Of a DNA stretch of 9,630 nt, positions 1 through 6,258 are shown piece by piece. Location of the stretch: positions 1-9,630 of the forward strand of contig JAITNZ010000246.1 in the NCBI GenBank assembly GCA_031290205.1. Reading direction: 5' to 3'. The DNA is from Spirochaetaceae bacterium (GTDB taxonomy: Bacteria > Spirochaetota > Spirochaetia > Treponematales > Breznakiellaceae). Made by a program: the position numbers and the translations under genes. Positions within the stretch are counted from its first letter, which is position 1, and the number at the start of each line of letters is the position of its first letter. The notes below the pieces were generated by a model. It ran no database searches and had not been told where the DNA came from. It saw only the letters and a list, made by a program, of their open reading frames with translations.

Positions 1-82
1 CTCCCCCCTCCTCCCCGAACTCCCCGTTCCCCTCTTCTTCCCCATCCCCCATCCCCCATCCCCCATCCCCCTTCTCCTCCCC
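1..82 (-). repeat. In-frame heptamer-repeat insert in valS
   Basis: Read on the coding strand, this block holds four GGGGGAT heptamers (plus-strand AT steps at 44, 51, 58 and 65, period 7), then GGGGAAC-like units. It ends at the window edge with GGGGAGGAGGGGGGAG (1-16). That last 16-mer recurs exactly at 2194-2209 in hydF and is read in the same codon frame (G-E-E-G-G). The block follows directly after the conserved WPFSTLGW segment, where other ValRS proteins continue into the rest of the Rossmann catalytic domain. The insert probably continues beyond the window. Confidence 0.8.
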
Positions 83-1477
83 CCAGCCCAGCGTGCTAAA
101 GGGCCAGAGCCAGCTCGAGAACCAAGTGTCTAGGACGTCTTCGTCTTGCCGGACTTCGGCGCCGCAATCGGGGCATTGGGAGATGTCTGTGCGGGAGACG
201 GTGGTTTTGCCGCAGGCGGGGCAGTGCCAGGCGGGGATGCGGTGCCCCCACCAGAGTTGGCGCGAGATGCACCAGTCGCGGATGTTTTCGAGCCAATGTC
301 GGTAGGTGTTTTCCCATTTTTTGGGATAGAAGACGAGTTCGCCTCGCTGCCAGCTTGCAAGCGCTTTTTCGGCGAGGGGCTTCATCCTGACGAACCATTG
401 CTCCGAAAGGAAGGGCTCGATGACGGTGTTGCAGCGGTAACAGTGCCCTACCGAGTGCGTGATGTCTTCTTCTTTGATGAAAAACCCGCCCTCCTTGAGG
501 TCGGCTAGCACGGCGGCGCGGGCGTCCTTGACCGAAAGCCCGCGGTATTTTTCCGGCACGTTCTCGTTGAGCTTGCCGCCGCCCGAGAGGATATTGATGA
601 CTGCCAGCCCGTGCCGTTTGCCGAGCTCGCGGTCGTTGGGGTCGTGCGCGGGGGTAATCTTCACCACGCCGGTGCCGAATTCACGGTCTACATAGCTGTC
701 GGCGACGACGGGGATCTCCCGCGCGCAGAGGGGGAGGCTTACGGTTTTCCCGACGAGCCCCTGATAGCGCTCGTCCTCGCCGTGCACGGCAAGCGCGGTA
801 TCGCCGAGCATCGTCTCGGGGCGGGTCGTCGCAATCACGACGAAGCCCCCCCCATCCGTCCTCGGATAGCGGATGTGGAACATCTTCCCGCAGTCGTCGC
901 TGTGCTCGACCTCGTCGTCGGCAAGCGCCGTGCCGCAGGAGGTGCACCAGTTGACGAGGTATTCGCCTTTGTAGATGAGCCCCCGCTCGTAAAGCGTTAC
1001 AAACACCTCGCGCACGGATGCCGAAAGCCCCTCATCGAGGGTAAAGCGTTCCCGCGACCAATCGACGCTCGCTCCCATCTTCTTTATCTGATTGGTGATG
1101 AAGGCATGATGCTCATCTTTGACCTTCCAAGTTTCGGCGACAAACTTTTCCCGTCCGAGTTCCCGCCGCGACGAGCCCGCCGCGCGGAGTTTTTTTTCGA
1201 CGACATGCTGAGTGGCAATGCCCGCATGGTCGGTGCCGGGCACCCAGAGCGCCGCCTCGCCGCGCATCCGGTGAAAGCGAATCTCAATATCCTGCAAGCT
1301 GATGTTCAGCGCATGCCCTATGTGAAGGATGCCGGTAACATTCGGCGGCGGAATGACGATAACATAGGGCGCGCCCCCCTCGGCAGGCTGAAAGGCGCCG
1401 CTTTCCATCCAAAGCCGGTATATCCTGTCCTCAAACGTTTTGGGGTCGTAGGCTTTTTCCAATTCGATAGCTTTCAT
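1..1477 (-). CDS. valS: Valyl-tRNA synthetase, N-terminal part (gene runs off the window edge)
   Basis: Class Ia aminoacyl-tRNA synthetase that charges tRNA-Val in the cytoplasm and edits mischarged threonine. 492 codons are visible from ATG at 1477. The ATP-binding HIGH motif lies at about residues 52-55, inside the typical context PPPNVTG..HIGHALN. It is followed by the GTDHAGIATQ segment, the CP1 editing region with ATTRPETMLGDTA, WCISRQLWWGHRIP, a CxxC..CxxC zinc-ribbon-like stretch, and DVLDTWFSS..WPFSTLGW ending at residue 465. From 82 down to 1 the normal continuation is replaced by a Gly/Glu/Asp-rich insert of at least 27 residues (GEEKGDGGWGMGDG...). The KMSKS loop and anticodon domain lie outside the window. 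The start has AGAAGG unusually close upstream. It is divergent from hydF. Identification is firm; whether the insert is translated in the mature enzyme is inference from the open frame. Confidence 0.96.
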   Translation of the reverse strand, partial: MKAIELEKAYDPKTFEDRIYRLWMESGAFQPAEGGAPYVIVIPPPNVTGILHIGHALNISLQDIEIRFHRMRGEAALWVPGTDHAGIATQHVVEKKLRAAGSSRRELGREKFVAETWKVKDEHHAFITNQIKKMGASVDWSRERFTLDEGLSASVREVFVTLYERGLIYKGEYLVNWCTSCGTALADDEVEHSDDCGKMFHIRYPRTDGGGFVVIATTRPETMLGDTALAVHGEDERYQGLVGKTVSLPLCAREIPVVADSYVDREFGTGVVKITPAHDPNDRELGKRHGLAVINILSGGGKLNENVPEKYRGLSVKDARAAVLADLKEGGFFIKEEDITHSVGHCYRCNTVIEPFLSEQWFVRMKPLAEKALASWQRGELVFYPKKWENTYRHWLENIRDWCISRQLWWGHRIPAWHCPACGKTTVSRTDISQCPDCGAEVRQDEDVLDTWFSSWLWPFSTLGWGEEKGDGGWGMGDGEEEGNGEFGEEGG

Positions 1478-1485
1478 ATCCTTCT

Positions 1486-1514
1486 ATAATGCTGAATTAA
1501 CAGAGTCGTTTCAA
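1486..1514 (-). promoter_or_regulatory. Possible valS promoter
   Basis: On the minus strand TTGAAA (1514-1509) is followed after 17 bases by CATTAT (1491-1486), which resembles a sigma-70 promoter. The predicted transcript start would fall almost at the valS start codon (1477), giving a very short or leaderless mRNA. This makes the call tentative. Confidence 0.35.
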
Positions 1515-1753
1515 GCGCCTATGGGCGGGGAGGGTGCACTTTCCTGTTGGGCTTCGTTGTAAGACAGCAAACCAGCACCGTCAGCAAATGTCTGGCACCA
1601 GCAAATGTTTTGGCACGCCTCCCCCGCCCGCCCGTCCCTGCGATTTGTTGTTACACAACGCAACTTAGCTAACGATGCCGTTTTCAAAGTGAAGGCAAGG
1701 CAGGAACCGCCTGTGGCGGCGCGGGGCAGATCAAGTGCGGGAGGCGCTGGAGC

Positions 1754-1787
1754 TAGACCATTTGCCAATCGTTTGCTATATTATACT
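1754..1787 (+). promoter_or_regulatory. Possible hydF promoter
   Basis: Two readings are possible. TAGACC (1754-1759) with TATATT (1777-1782) has 17-bp spacing. TTGCCA (1762-1767) with TATACT (1782-1787) has short, 14-bp spacing. The TA-rich block stands out from GC-rich surroundings and lies just upstream of the hydF ribosome binding site. Confidence 0.4.
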
Positions 1788-1800
1788 GAGGAAGTTTGTT

Positions 1801-3258
1801 ATGAGCTTAAACGAGACTCCGTCGGGCGAGCGGATACACATAGGTTTTTTCGGGCGGCGCAATGCGGGCAAATCGAGCCTTGTCAATGCCGTTACCGGGC
1901 AGGAACTTGCCGTTGTTTCCGATGTCAAGGGCACCACCACCGACCCCGTGCAGAAAGCGATGGAACTGCTGCCGCTCGGTCCCGTGCTGATAATCGATAC
2001 TCCCGGCATCGACGACGAAGGCGAACTCGGCGCAAAGCGCGTCCTTAAAACGAAGCAAGTGCTCAACAAAACCGACGTCGCCGTCCTCGTCATTGACGCC
2101 ACACTCGGCGCCGCCGAAGCCGACCGCGAGCTGGTCAGAATTTTTTGCGAAAAGAAAGTCCCCTTCATCATCGCGTGGAACAAGAGCGATATTGGGGAGG
2201 AGGGGGGAGCCCCCCCCTACGCGCCGCAAGAATGCGTCGCTACCCCCTCTGCGGGGGACACCCCCGCAACGCCCCCGTCTGTAATGGGGAACGGGGAACG
2301 GGGAACAGGGAATGGGGAACAGGGTGATGTGTGCGCTCCGTGTCGGAACGCACATGATATGGCGAGCGGGGGTTTTAGGGGGTGCAAACCCCTAGGAGAG
2401 GGGGTAGGGCGCAACGAAGTGCGCCCGTGGGGGGAGACTTCCCCCCTCACCGTTAGCGAGGCATTTCTCGGACTACCGGTGGGGCAGCAAATAAACGTGA
2501 GCGCGCTTTGTATGACGAACATTGAGGAGCTGAAGGAGCGCATCGGCAAACTAGCAAAGACTGAAGATACCAAGCTGCGCATTGTCGGCGACCTCGTGCA
2601 TCCGCAGGATTTTGTCGTGCTCGTCGTGCCCGTCGACAAGGCTGCGCCGAAGGGGCGGCTGATACTGCCGCAGCAACAGACGATACGCGACATACTGGAG
2701 GCAGATGCCTGCGCCATCGTCGTGAAAGAATTCGAGCTGCGGGACACGCTCGCCACACTGGGGAAAAAGCCGCGCCTCGTAATAACGGACAGTCAGGTAT
2801 TTGCGAAAGTTTCGGCGGACGTGCCGCCCGACATCCCGCTCACCTCTTTTTCGATTTTGTTTGCGCGCTATAAAGGTTTTTTAGAGCAAGCCATGCGCGG
2901 CGTCGAAGCAATCGACACGCTTGAAGACGGCGATAAGATTTTAATATGCGAGGGCTGCACTCACCACAGGCAGTGCGATGACATTGGGACGGTAAAACTC
3001 CCCCGCTGGATACGGAATTTTTGTGGCAAACAGATAGAGTTCGATTTTTCATCGGGCGGCAGCTTCCCCGACGAGCTTTCACCGTATAAGCTGGTCCTCC
3101 ACTGCGGCGCGTGTATGCTCAACGAACGCGAAATGGTCTACCGCCAGAAATGCGCCGCCGACCAAAACATCCCGTTCACCAACTATGGAACAGCAATCGC
3201 CCACATCCAGGGCATACTCAAGCGGAGCATAGCGGTATTCCCGCAGTTCCGCACTTGA
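1801..3258 (+). CDS. hydF: [FeFe]-hydrogenase maturation GTPase HydF, with internal insert
   Basis: HydF is the scaffold on which HydE and HydG products form the 2Fe subcluster before delivery to the HydA hydrogenase in the cytoplasm. The product has 485 residues from ATG 1801, chosen because GAGGAAG lies 7 bases upstream and the glycine-rich loop follows closely; an in-frame ATG at 1735 has no such support. GTPase motifs are G1 GRRNAGKS (18-25), G2 GTTTD (44-48), G3 DTPG (66-69), G4 NKSD (127-130) and G5 SAL. Near the C terminus are the HydF cluster ligands CTH and, further on, HCGAC, matching the family pattern CxH...HCxxC. HydF is usually about 400 residues; the excess is an approximately 85-residue low-complexity block between G4 and G5. 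No hydA, hydE or hydG is in the window. The reading frame and all catalytic motifs are intact, so function is plausible but unproven. Confidence 0.95.
   Translation: MSLNETPSGERIHIGFFGRRNAGKSSLVNAVTGQELAVVSDVKGTTTDPVQKAMELLPLGPVLIIDTPGIDDEGELGAKRVLKTKQVLNKTDVAVLVIDATLGAAEADRELVRIFCEKKVPFIIAWNKSDIGEEGGAPPYAPQECVATPSAGDTPATPPSVMGNGERGTGNGEQGDVCAPCRNAHDMASGGFRGCKPLGEGVGRNEVRPWGETSPLTVSEAFLGLPVGQQINVSALCMTNIEELKERIGKLAKTEDTKLRIVGDLVHPQDFVVLVVPVDKAAPKGRLILPQQQTIRDILEADACAIVVKEFELRDTLATLGKKPRLVITDSQVFAKVSADVPPDIPLTSFSILFARYKGFLEQAMRGVEAIDTLEDGDKILICEGCTHHRQCDDIGTVKLPRWIRNFCGKQIEFDFSSGGSFPDELSPYKLVLHCGACMLNEREMVYRQKCAADQNIPFTNYGTAIAHIQGILKRSIAVFPQFRT
2194..2450 (+). repeat. In-frame composite repeat insert in hydF
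   Basis: This block lies between GTPase motifs G4 and G5 of HydF and is absent from ordinary HydF proteins. In order it contains GGGGAGGAGGGGGGAG (2194-2209, identical to the valS insert), a hairpin TGCGGGGG-ACA-CCCCCGCA (2250-2268), and a heptamer tract of three GGGGAAC units plus AGGGAAT and GGGGAAC (2286-2320). Three further inverted repeats follow: TAGGGG/CCCCTA (2376-2394), GGGCGCA/TGCGCCC (2407-2426) and GGGGGGA/TCCCCCC (near 2429-2446). It encodes a Gly/Pro/Arg-rich sequence with no stop. The edges are approximate because they are inferred from where HydF similarity stops and resumes. Confidence 0.8.
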
Positions 3259-3262
3259 GCTG

Positions 3263-3366
3263 GAGGGCGTTGTCTACAGCAAAACGAGCGGCTAGAAGGA
3301 TGGCAGCGAGCGTATGCATGTAGTGTATTCCGCCGCTGACCGAGAAAGCCTTCCCCCAACGCCCTC
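3263..3366. repeat. Small element bounded by 10-bp inverted repeats
   Basis: GAGGGCGTTG (3263-3272) and CAACGCCCTC (3357-3366) are perfect inverted copies bounding about 104 bp just after hydF. The interior segment 3276-3344 resembles 6259-6326, including the exact 14-mer ATGGCAGCGAGCGT. It encodes no plausible protein. It could be a MITE-like element or simply a stem-loop that helps end hydF transcription. Confidence 0.5.
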
Positions 3367-3392
3367 AATGTTTCGGGCGCAGTTATTGGGCG

Positions 3393-3412
3393 AGGGGGAT
3401 ACTCCCCCCTTT
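3393..3412 (+). terminator. Weak terminator-like hairpin after hydF
   Basis: GGGGGA (3394-3399), TAC loop and TCCCCC (3403-3408) form a strong short hairpin followed by CTTT. It lies between the convergent hydF and lipoprotein genes. The T-run is short, so termination strength is doubtful. A very similar GGGGGGA/TCCCCCC hairpin is found in the hydF insert, so this may be a dispersed repeat rather than a dedicated terminator. Confidence 0.35.
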
Positions 3413-3483
3413 GATGGAAAACCCTCCGCGCTTAGGCTGGTGGGGAAAAATTCCTAAACGTAGCACAAGGGAGTAAGCGTTGT

Positions 3484-4566
3484 TCAGAATGAGCGCACGG
3501 GGCGTACATAAAATGTATCGGTGATTAAACCGTTTACGTACATCTTGCCGTCACCGAACATTTGAAACCACGCGGCGCCTCTTGCGCTCTGCGTAGATGA
3601 CCAATAGCCTGCATCTTTGAAATTCCCCTTCCCATCCTTTGACAAGGTTTGGTAGAGCAGATCAAGCTCGTCACGGCTGGGCAGATACCAATCACTAAAT
3701 CCGTTGAAGTGCAATGTCTTGCACGCCTGTGCCGCCGAAAGCTTGTCTGCCGGTATTCTGTCGCTGTACAACATATCGGTATTGTGCTTCCCCTCCCCTA
3801 AACCGGCATTTGTTCCCGGAGCATCCGGTACTACCGTGCCCTGAAAAGAAAAGCCCCAGGGGAGCATGGTCGCTATGTCGGCGGGCGCGGCTTCAAGGTA
3901 ACGCCAGCCGCCCGCATGATTCCCCTTTACATAGAAAATCGTCCCCCCCGCAGGACCTCTGTCACCTATCGCAAAGCGTGCCGCCCCCTCACTATAGTCG
4001 AAATCAGACGAGTCTAAGGGGATGCTGCGTAAAAATTCAGGGATTGCTTTTCGGATGCCAGCATTGATATTGCGCCCTGTTTTTTTTACCCGAATGTTAG
4101 CGCTCTGATAGTATTCCCGCTTTTTCATTTTTACAAAAGTAAAGTTGATTTTGTAGCCTTCCGCGTCGAGGCTCACCGTGCCGGAAAGGACAAACGAAAT
4201 ATCCGAACGGGAAAATAGATCATAAAAACGATACTGGGTAACTTCACCAGGGGGAACCTCGTGGAACACCATAAAATCATCAACAAAATTATCCGGCATG
4301 ACCCGAAAGCGCCCGAATTCTACCGTTATGGTATGCGCCAGCTCCCGTATCGCCCTGACGTCATCAAGCTGATTCCTTTCGCTTGCATCCGTCGTAAACG
4401 CAGTAACGGCAATATTCGGCGCCCAAGGCTCCGCACCCGGTTCCGCTCCGGGTATCACCCAAAGTTCGGTGCCAGACACCGCTACAGGTTTCGCTGAAGA
4501 GCAGGCGGCAAGAATGCCGAGCGAGAGCAGGCTGAAGCATAAAATGGCGGTGTGTTTTTTCAACAA
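3484..4566 (-). CDS. Lipoprotein with C-terminal DUF1566-like domain
   Basis: Probable exported lipoprotein of 360 residues; function unknown. From a TTG start at 4566 the N terminus is MLKKH followed by a hydrophobic stretch and the lipobox LAAC, with the acylated cysteine at residue 22. AGGA lies 8 bases upstream of TTG. An ATG at 4641 in the same frame would add 25 charged residues and overlap hisB by 82 bp, so the TTG start is preferred. Residues of about 50-175 are unrecognised alpha/beta sequence, perhaps a CsgG/LpoB-like fold (weak). Residues of about 203-360 carry DUF1566-type signatures: GDRGPAGGTIFY, FSDWYLPSRDEL, YWSST and the terminal VRPVRSF. The hisB stop overlaps the second TTG, suggesting translational coupling, although the two products have no obvious functional link. 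A GTGCCAGACAC element sits inside the coding region at 4469-4479. Confidence 0.85.
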   Translation of the reverse strand: MLKKHTAILCFSLLSLGILAACSSAKPVAVSGTELWVIPGAEPGAEPWAPNIAVTAFTTDASERNQLDDVRAIRELAHTITVEFGRFRVMPDNFVDDFMVFHEVPPGEVTQYRFYDLFSRSDISFVLSGTVSLDAEGYKINFTFVKMKKREYYQSANIRVKKTGRNINAGIRKAIPEFLRSIPLDSSDFDYSEGAARFAIGDRGPAGGTIFYVKGNHAGGWRYLEAAPADIATMLPWGFSFQGTVVPDAPGTNAGLGEGKHNTDMLYSDRIPADKLSAAQACKTLHFNGFSDWYLPSRDELDLLYQTLSKDGKGNFKDAGYWSSTQSARGAAWFQMFGDGKMYVNGLITDTFYVRPVRSF

Positions 4567-5198
4567 AGCATTATTCCTGTCCCGTCGAGCGTCCCCTTTG
4601 TCGAGGGCACCCTCTCCCCCAGCCTTTCGTCGATTTCGCAAGCACCTCGCAAGGCGCGCGCCGCCGACTTAAAGAGCGCCTCGATTTTATGATGATCGCT
4701 GCGCCCCCGGAGGATTTCGAGGTGCAGGGTGCAGAGCGCCGTTGATACGAAGCCCTGCCAGAAATCATGCACGGTATCGCTCTGGAACGGCGCGCTCTTC
4801 CCGTCAGCTGATGCCGAAATCAGCGGACCACCCAGCGCGGCGTCGAAAACAAGAAAGGCGCGCCCTGACAGATCGACGGCTGCGCGGGACAGCGTTTCGT
4901 CCATGGGGTAGAGGCAACTGCCGACCCGCCTGAGACCTGCCCTATCGCCGAGGCAGGCGGTAAAAGCCGCGCCGAGTACGATGCCTGTATCTTCAACAAG
5001 ATGATGTTGGTCGACATCGAGGTCGCCCTTCGCGCTCAGCTCTAGGTCGAACAGCCCGTGCCGTGCAAAATTCTCCAGCATGTGCCTGAAAAAACCTACG
5101 GCACATTCGATTTTTGCCTCCCCTGTCCCCTCAAGCCGCAGCGAGACAGTAATATCAGTTTCTTTTGTTGTCCTTTTCACATCCGCGCTCCGCACCAT
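4560..5198 (-). CDS. hisB: Imidazoleglycerol-phosphate dehydratase HisB
   Basis: Dehydrates imidazole glycerol phosphate to imidazole acetol phosphate in histidine biosynthesis; cytoplasmic, normally a 24-mer with two Mn sites per subunit. The 212-residue length fits a monofunctional enzyme without a phosphatase domain. Metal-ligand motifs are visible: FFRHMLENFARHG (37-48), VDQHHLVEDTGI (62-73), PMDETLSRAAVDLSGR (98-113), HDFW (144-147), DHHKIEALFK (168-177) and STKGTL near the end. The residue before the first HML is Arg where Asp is usual (DHML), a mild oddity. AAGGAGGA precedes the ATG by only 2 bases; the GTG codon that follows immediately gives better spacing and could be the true start. 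No other his gene is adjacent. The gene overlaps the lipoprotein gene downstream. Two 11-bp direct repeats lie just upstream. Confidence 0.93.
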   Translation of the reverse strand: MVRSADVKRTTKETDITVSLRLEGTGEAKIECAVGFFRHMLENFARHGLFDLELSAKGDLDVDQHHLVEDTGIVLGAAFTACLGDRAGLRRVGSCLYPMDETLSRAAVDLSGRAFLVFDAALGGPLISASADGKSAPFQSDTVHDFWQGFVSTALCTLHLEILRGRSDHHKIEALFKSAARALRGACEIDERLGERVPSTKGTLDGTGIMLC

Positions 5199-5220
5199 GT
5201 CCTCCTTAACCCCCCTCTCG

Positions 5221-5242
5221 TAATGTTAGTCTAATGCTAGTC
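5221..5242 (-). promoter_or_regulatory. Tandem 11-bp direct repeat upstream of hisB (possible operator)
   Basis: TAATGTTAGTC (5221-5231) and TAATGCTAGTC (5232-5242) are adjacent and identical at 10 of 11 positions. They lie 23-44 bp before the hisB start codon. The position and the one-turn period suit a repressor or activator binding tandem sites, but no specific regulator can be named. Confidence 0.35.
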
Positions 5243-5287
5243 TATCACAGTATCGCGTGTGCGTTAATCTGTGTGCTGTGGCACCAA

Positions 5288-5490
5288 GACCAGAGCAGTG
5301 TCAGACGTTTTCCCCTTCCCCCAAGATGTCTGACCAGAGCAGTGTCAGACGTTTTTCCCCTTCCCCCAAGATGTCTGGCACTTCCCATTTTCGCAGATAA
5401 GATGTCCCCAGACAGGTGTCTGGCACTGCTTCCCTGAGTGCTTTCCCTGAATGTCTGGCACTTTCTTTCTTTTTGCAGAGTGTCTGGCAC
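5288..5490. repeat. REP-like array next to the transposase gene
   Basis: Two tandem units of 44 and 45 bp (5288-5331, 5332-5376), identical except for one extra T, each contain GTGTCAGAC...ATGTCT. The inverted pair GTCTGAC/GTCAGAC (5328-5334, 5344-5350) forms a 7-bp hairpin with a 9-base loop. TGTCTGGCAC follows at 5372, 5417, 5452 and 5481. Around the second lies a palindrome, CCAGACA-GG-TGTCTGG (5408-5423). Such imperfect palindromes are expected substrates of the neighbouring REP-associated transposase. Confidence 0.7.
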
Positions 5491-5553
5491 TTTTAGCATT
5501 TAGCAGCAACAATTTAATGCAAAAACACATTTCTCTGCAATAATATAGGTATC

Positions 5554-6075
5554 ATGAGAGCATTAAGAATATTGCTGGAAGGCGCCATATATCTTGTTAC
5601 CTCTCAAATTGACCATGGTGCGATGGCGCTGAGCGGCGAGGAAATCAAGCAAATGTTTCTAGACTTCGTCGAAAAATCCAAAAAGAAGTTCGGCTTCGAG
5701 CTTTGGAACTTCACTGTGATGGACAACCACATCCATTTTCTCATAAAACCAGGCAATGATGTCTCTTTGTCCAAAATTATGCAGTGGATTAAGTGTAATT
5801 TTGCGAAAAAGTGGAACAAAGCACATGGCACAAAGGGACATTTGTGGGGGGAACGGTTTTATTCACGGATAATCAAGGATGAAAATGACTTTGAGAGGAC
5901 ATCGAAGTATATTGACGAGAATCCTGTGCAGGCAAAACTGGTAAAAGAGGCAAAAGACTGGAAGTTCGGTGGGCTGTTCCACAAGATACGAGGGATAATC
6001 GGGCTTGTTGACGAGATGCTGGATGGCGAACTGTTTTCCCCATCGGGCTTGACGTTTCCCGCTTCGCCTGGGTAA
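5554..6075 (+). CDS. REP-associated tyrosine transposase (RAYT, Y1/HUH family)
   Basis: Single-strand DNA endonuclease-transposase of the TnpA_REP type, which is thought to nick and spread REP palindromes and is often kept as a single-copy domesticated gene. The 173-residue length and the start RILLEGAIYLVTSQ fit the family. The HUH motif is NHIHFLI (His59, His61). The conserved W..RFYSRII segment is at 98-107, and the catalytic tyrosine is Tyr119 in KYIDENPVQAKLV. Both active-site elements look intact. The Shine-Dalgarno signal is weak (ATAGGTATC before ATG); TAATAT 9 bases upstream could be a -10 box. REP-like elements lie directly upstream (5288-5490), and a GTGTCAGACAC palindrome lies three bases after the stop. 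The gene is richer in A and T than valS, hydF and hisB. Confidence 0.93.
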   Translation: MRALRILLEGAIYLVTSQIDHGAMALSGEEIKQMFLDFVEKSKKKFGFELWNFTVMDNHIHFLIKPGNDVSLSKIMQWIKCNFAKKWNKAHGTKGHLWGERFYSRIIKDENDFERTSKYIDENPVQAKLVKEAKDWKFGGLFHKIRGIIGLVDEMLDGELFSPSGLTFPASPG

Positions 6076-6077
6076 TG

Positions 6078-6088
6078 GTGTCAGACAC
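6078..6088. repeat. GTGTCAGACAC palindrome directly after the transposase gene
   Basis: GTGTC-A-GACAC is an 11-bp palindrome immediately after the TAA stop. It shares its core with the upstream array, so the transposase gene is bracketed by related elements. Further on, CCGTG/CACGG around 6157-6174 encloses another TGTC...GGCAC-like sequence. Confidence 0.55.
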
Positions 6089-6258
6089 GCAGCAATAACG
6101 AATTCAACCACGACGATAGACTGATGAAACCTGAAATCACATCTAACGGTTTTCCCCGTGTCGGATGGCACGGATATGGAGAAGATATTCAGCACAAAGA
6201 AAAGAAGCCGAAAAAGTCGAAGAAGTTTTCATAGATAAACGCCTAACAGGAAAGCCCA

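Larger units (their letters stand above)
1478..1800. other. Divergent valS-hydF intergenic region with short dispersed repeats
   Basis: No gene is supported here. The stretch holds GGGTGCACTTTC (1532-1543), found again exactly at 8854-8865. The overlapping sequence at 1539-1554 matches 6252-6267 in inverted orientation at 15 of 16 bases. A direct pair CAGCAAATGTCTGGCAC (1582-1598) and CAGCAAATGTTTTGGCAC (1599-1616) carries the same TGTCTGGCAC core that clusters beside the transposase gene. Candidate promoters for valS and hydF sit at the two ends. Confidence 0.6.

Noticed and set aside
611..1489. Long plus-strand open frame of 292 codons
   Set aside because: It is antisense to valS, whose minus-strand translation has HIGH, ATTRPETM and other synthetase motifs; the plus-strand product has no recognisable features.
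1807..2355. Minus-strand open frame of 182 codons opposite hydF
   Set aside because: It is a shadow of hydF; HydF motifs on the plus strand explain the DNA.
2194..2450. Intein in hydF
   Set aside because: No splicing motifs (N-terminal Cys/Ser block, C-terminal His-Asn) and the insert is short and low-complexity.
5288..5376. Possible CRISPR array
   Set aside because: There are only two near-identical tandem units without unique spacers, no cas genes, and the palindromic cores fit REP elements beside a RAYT gene.
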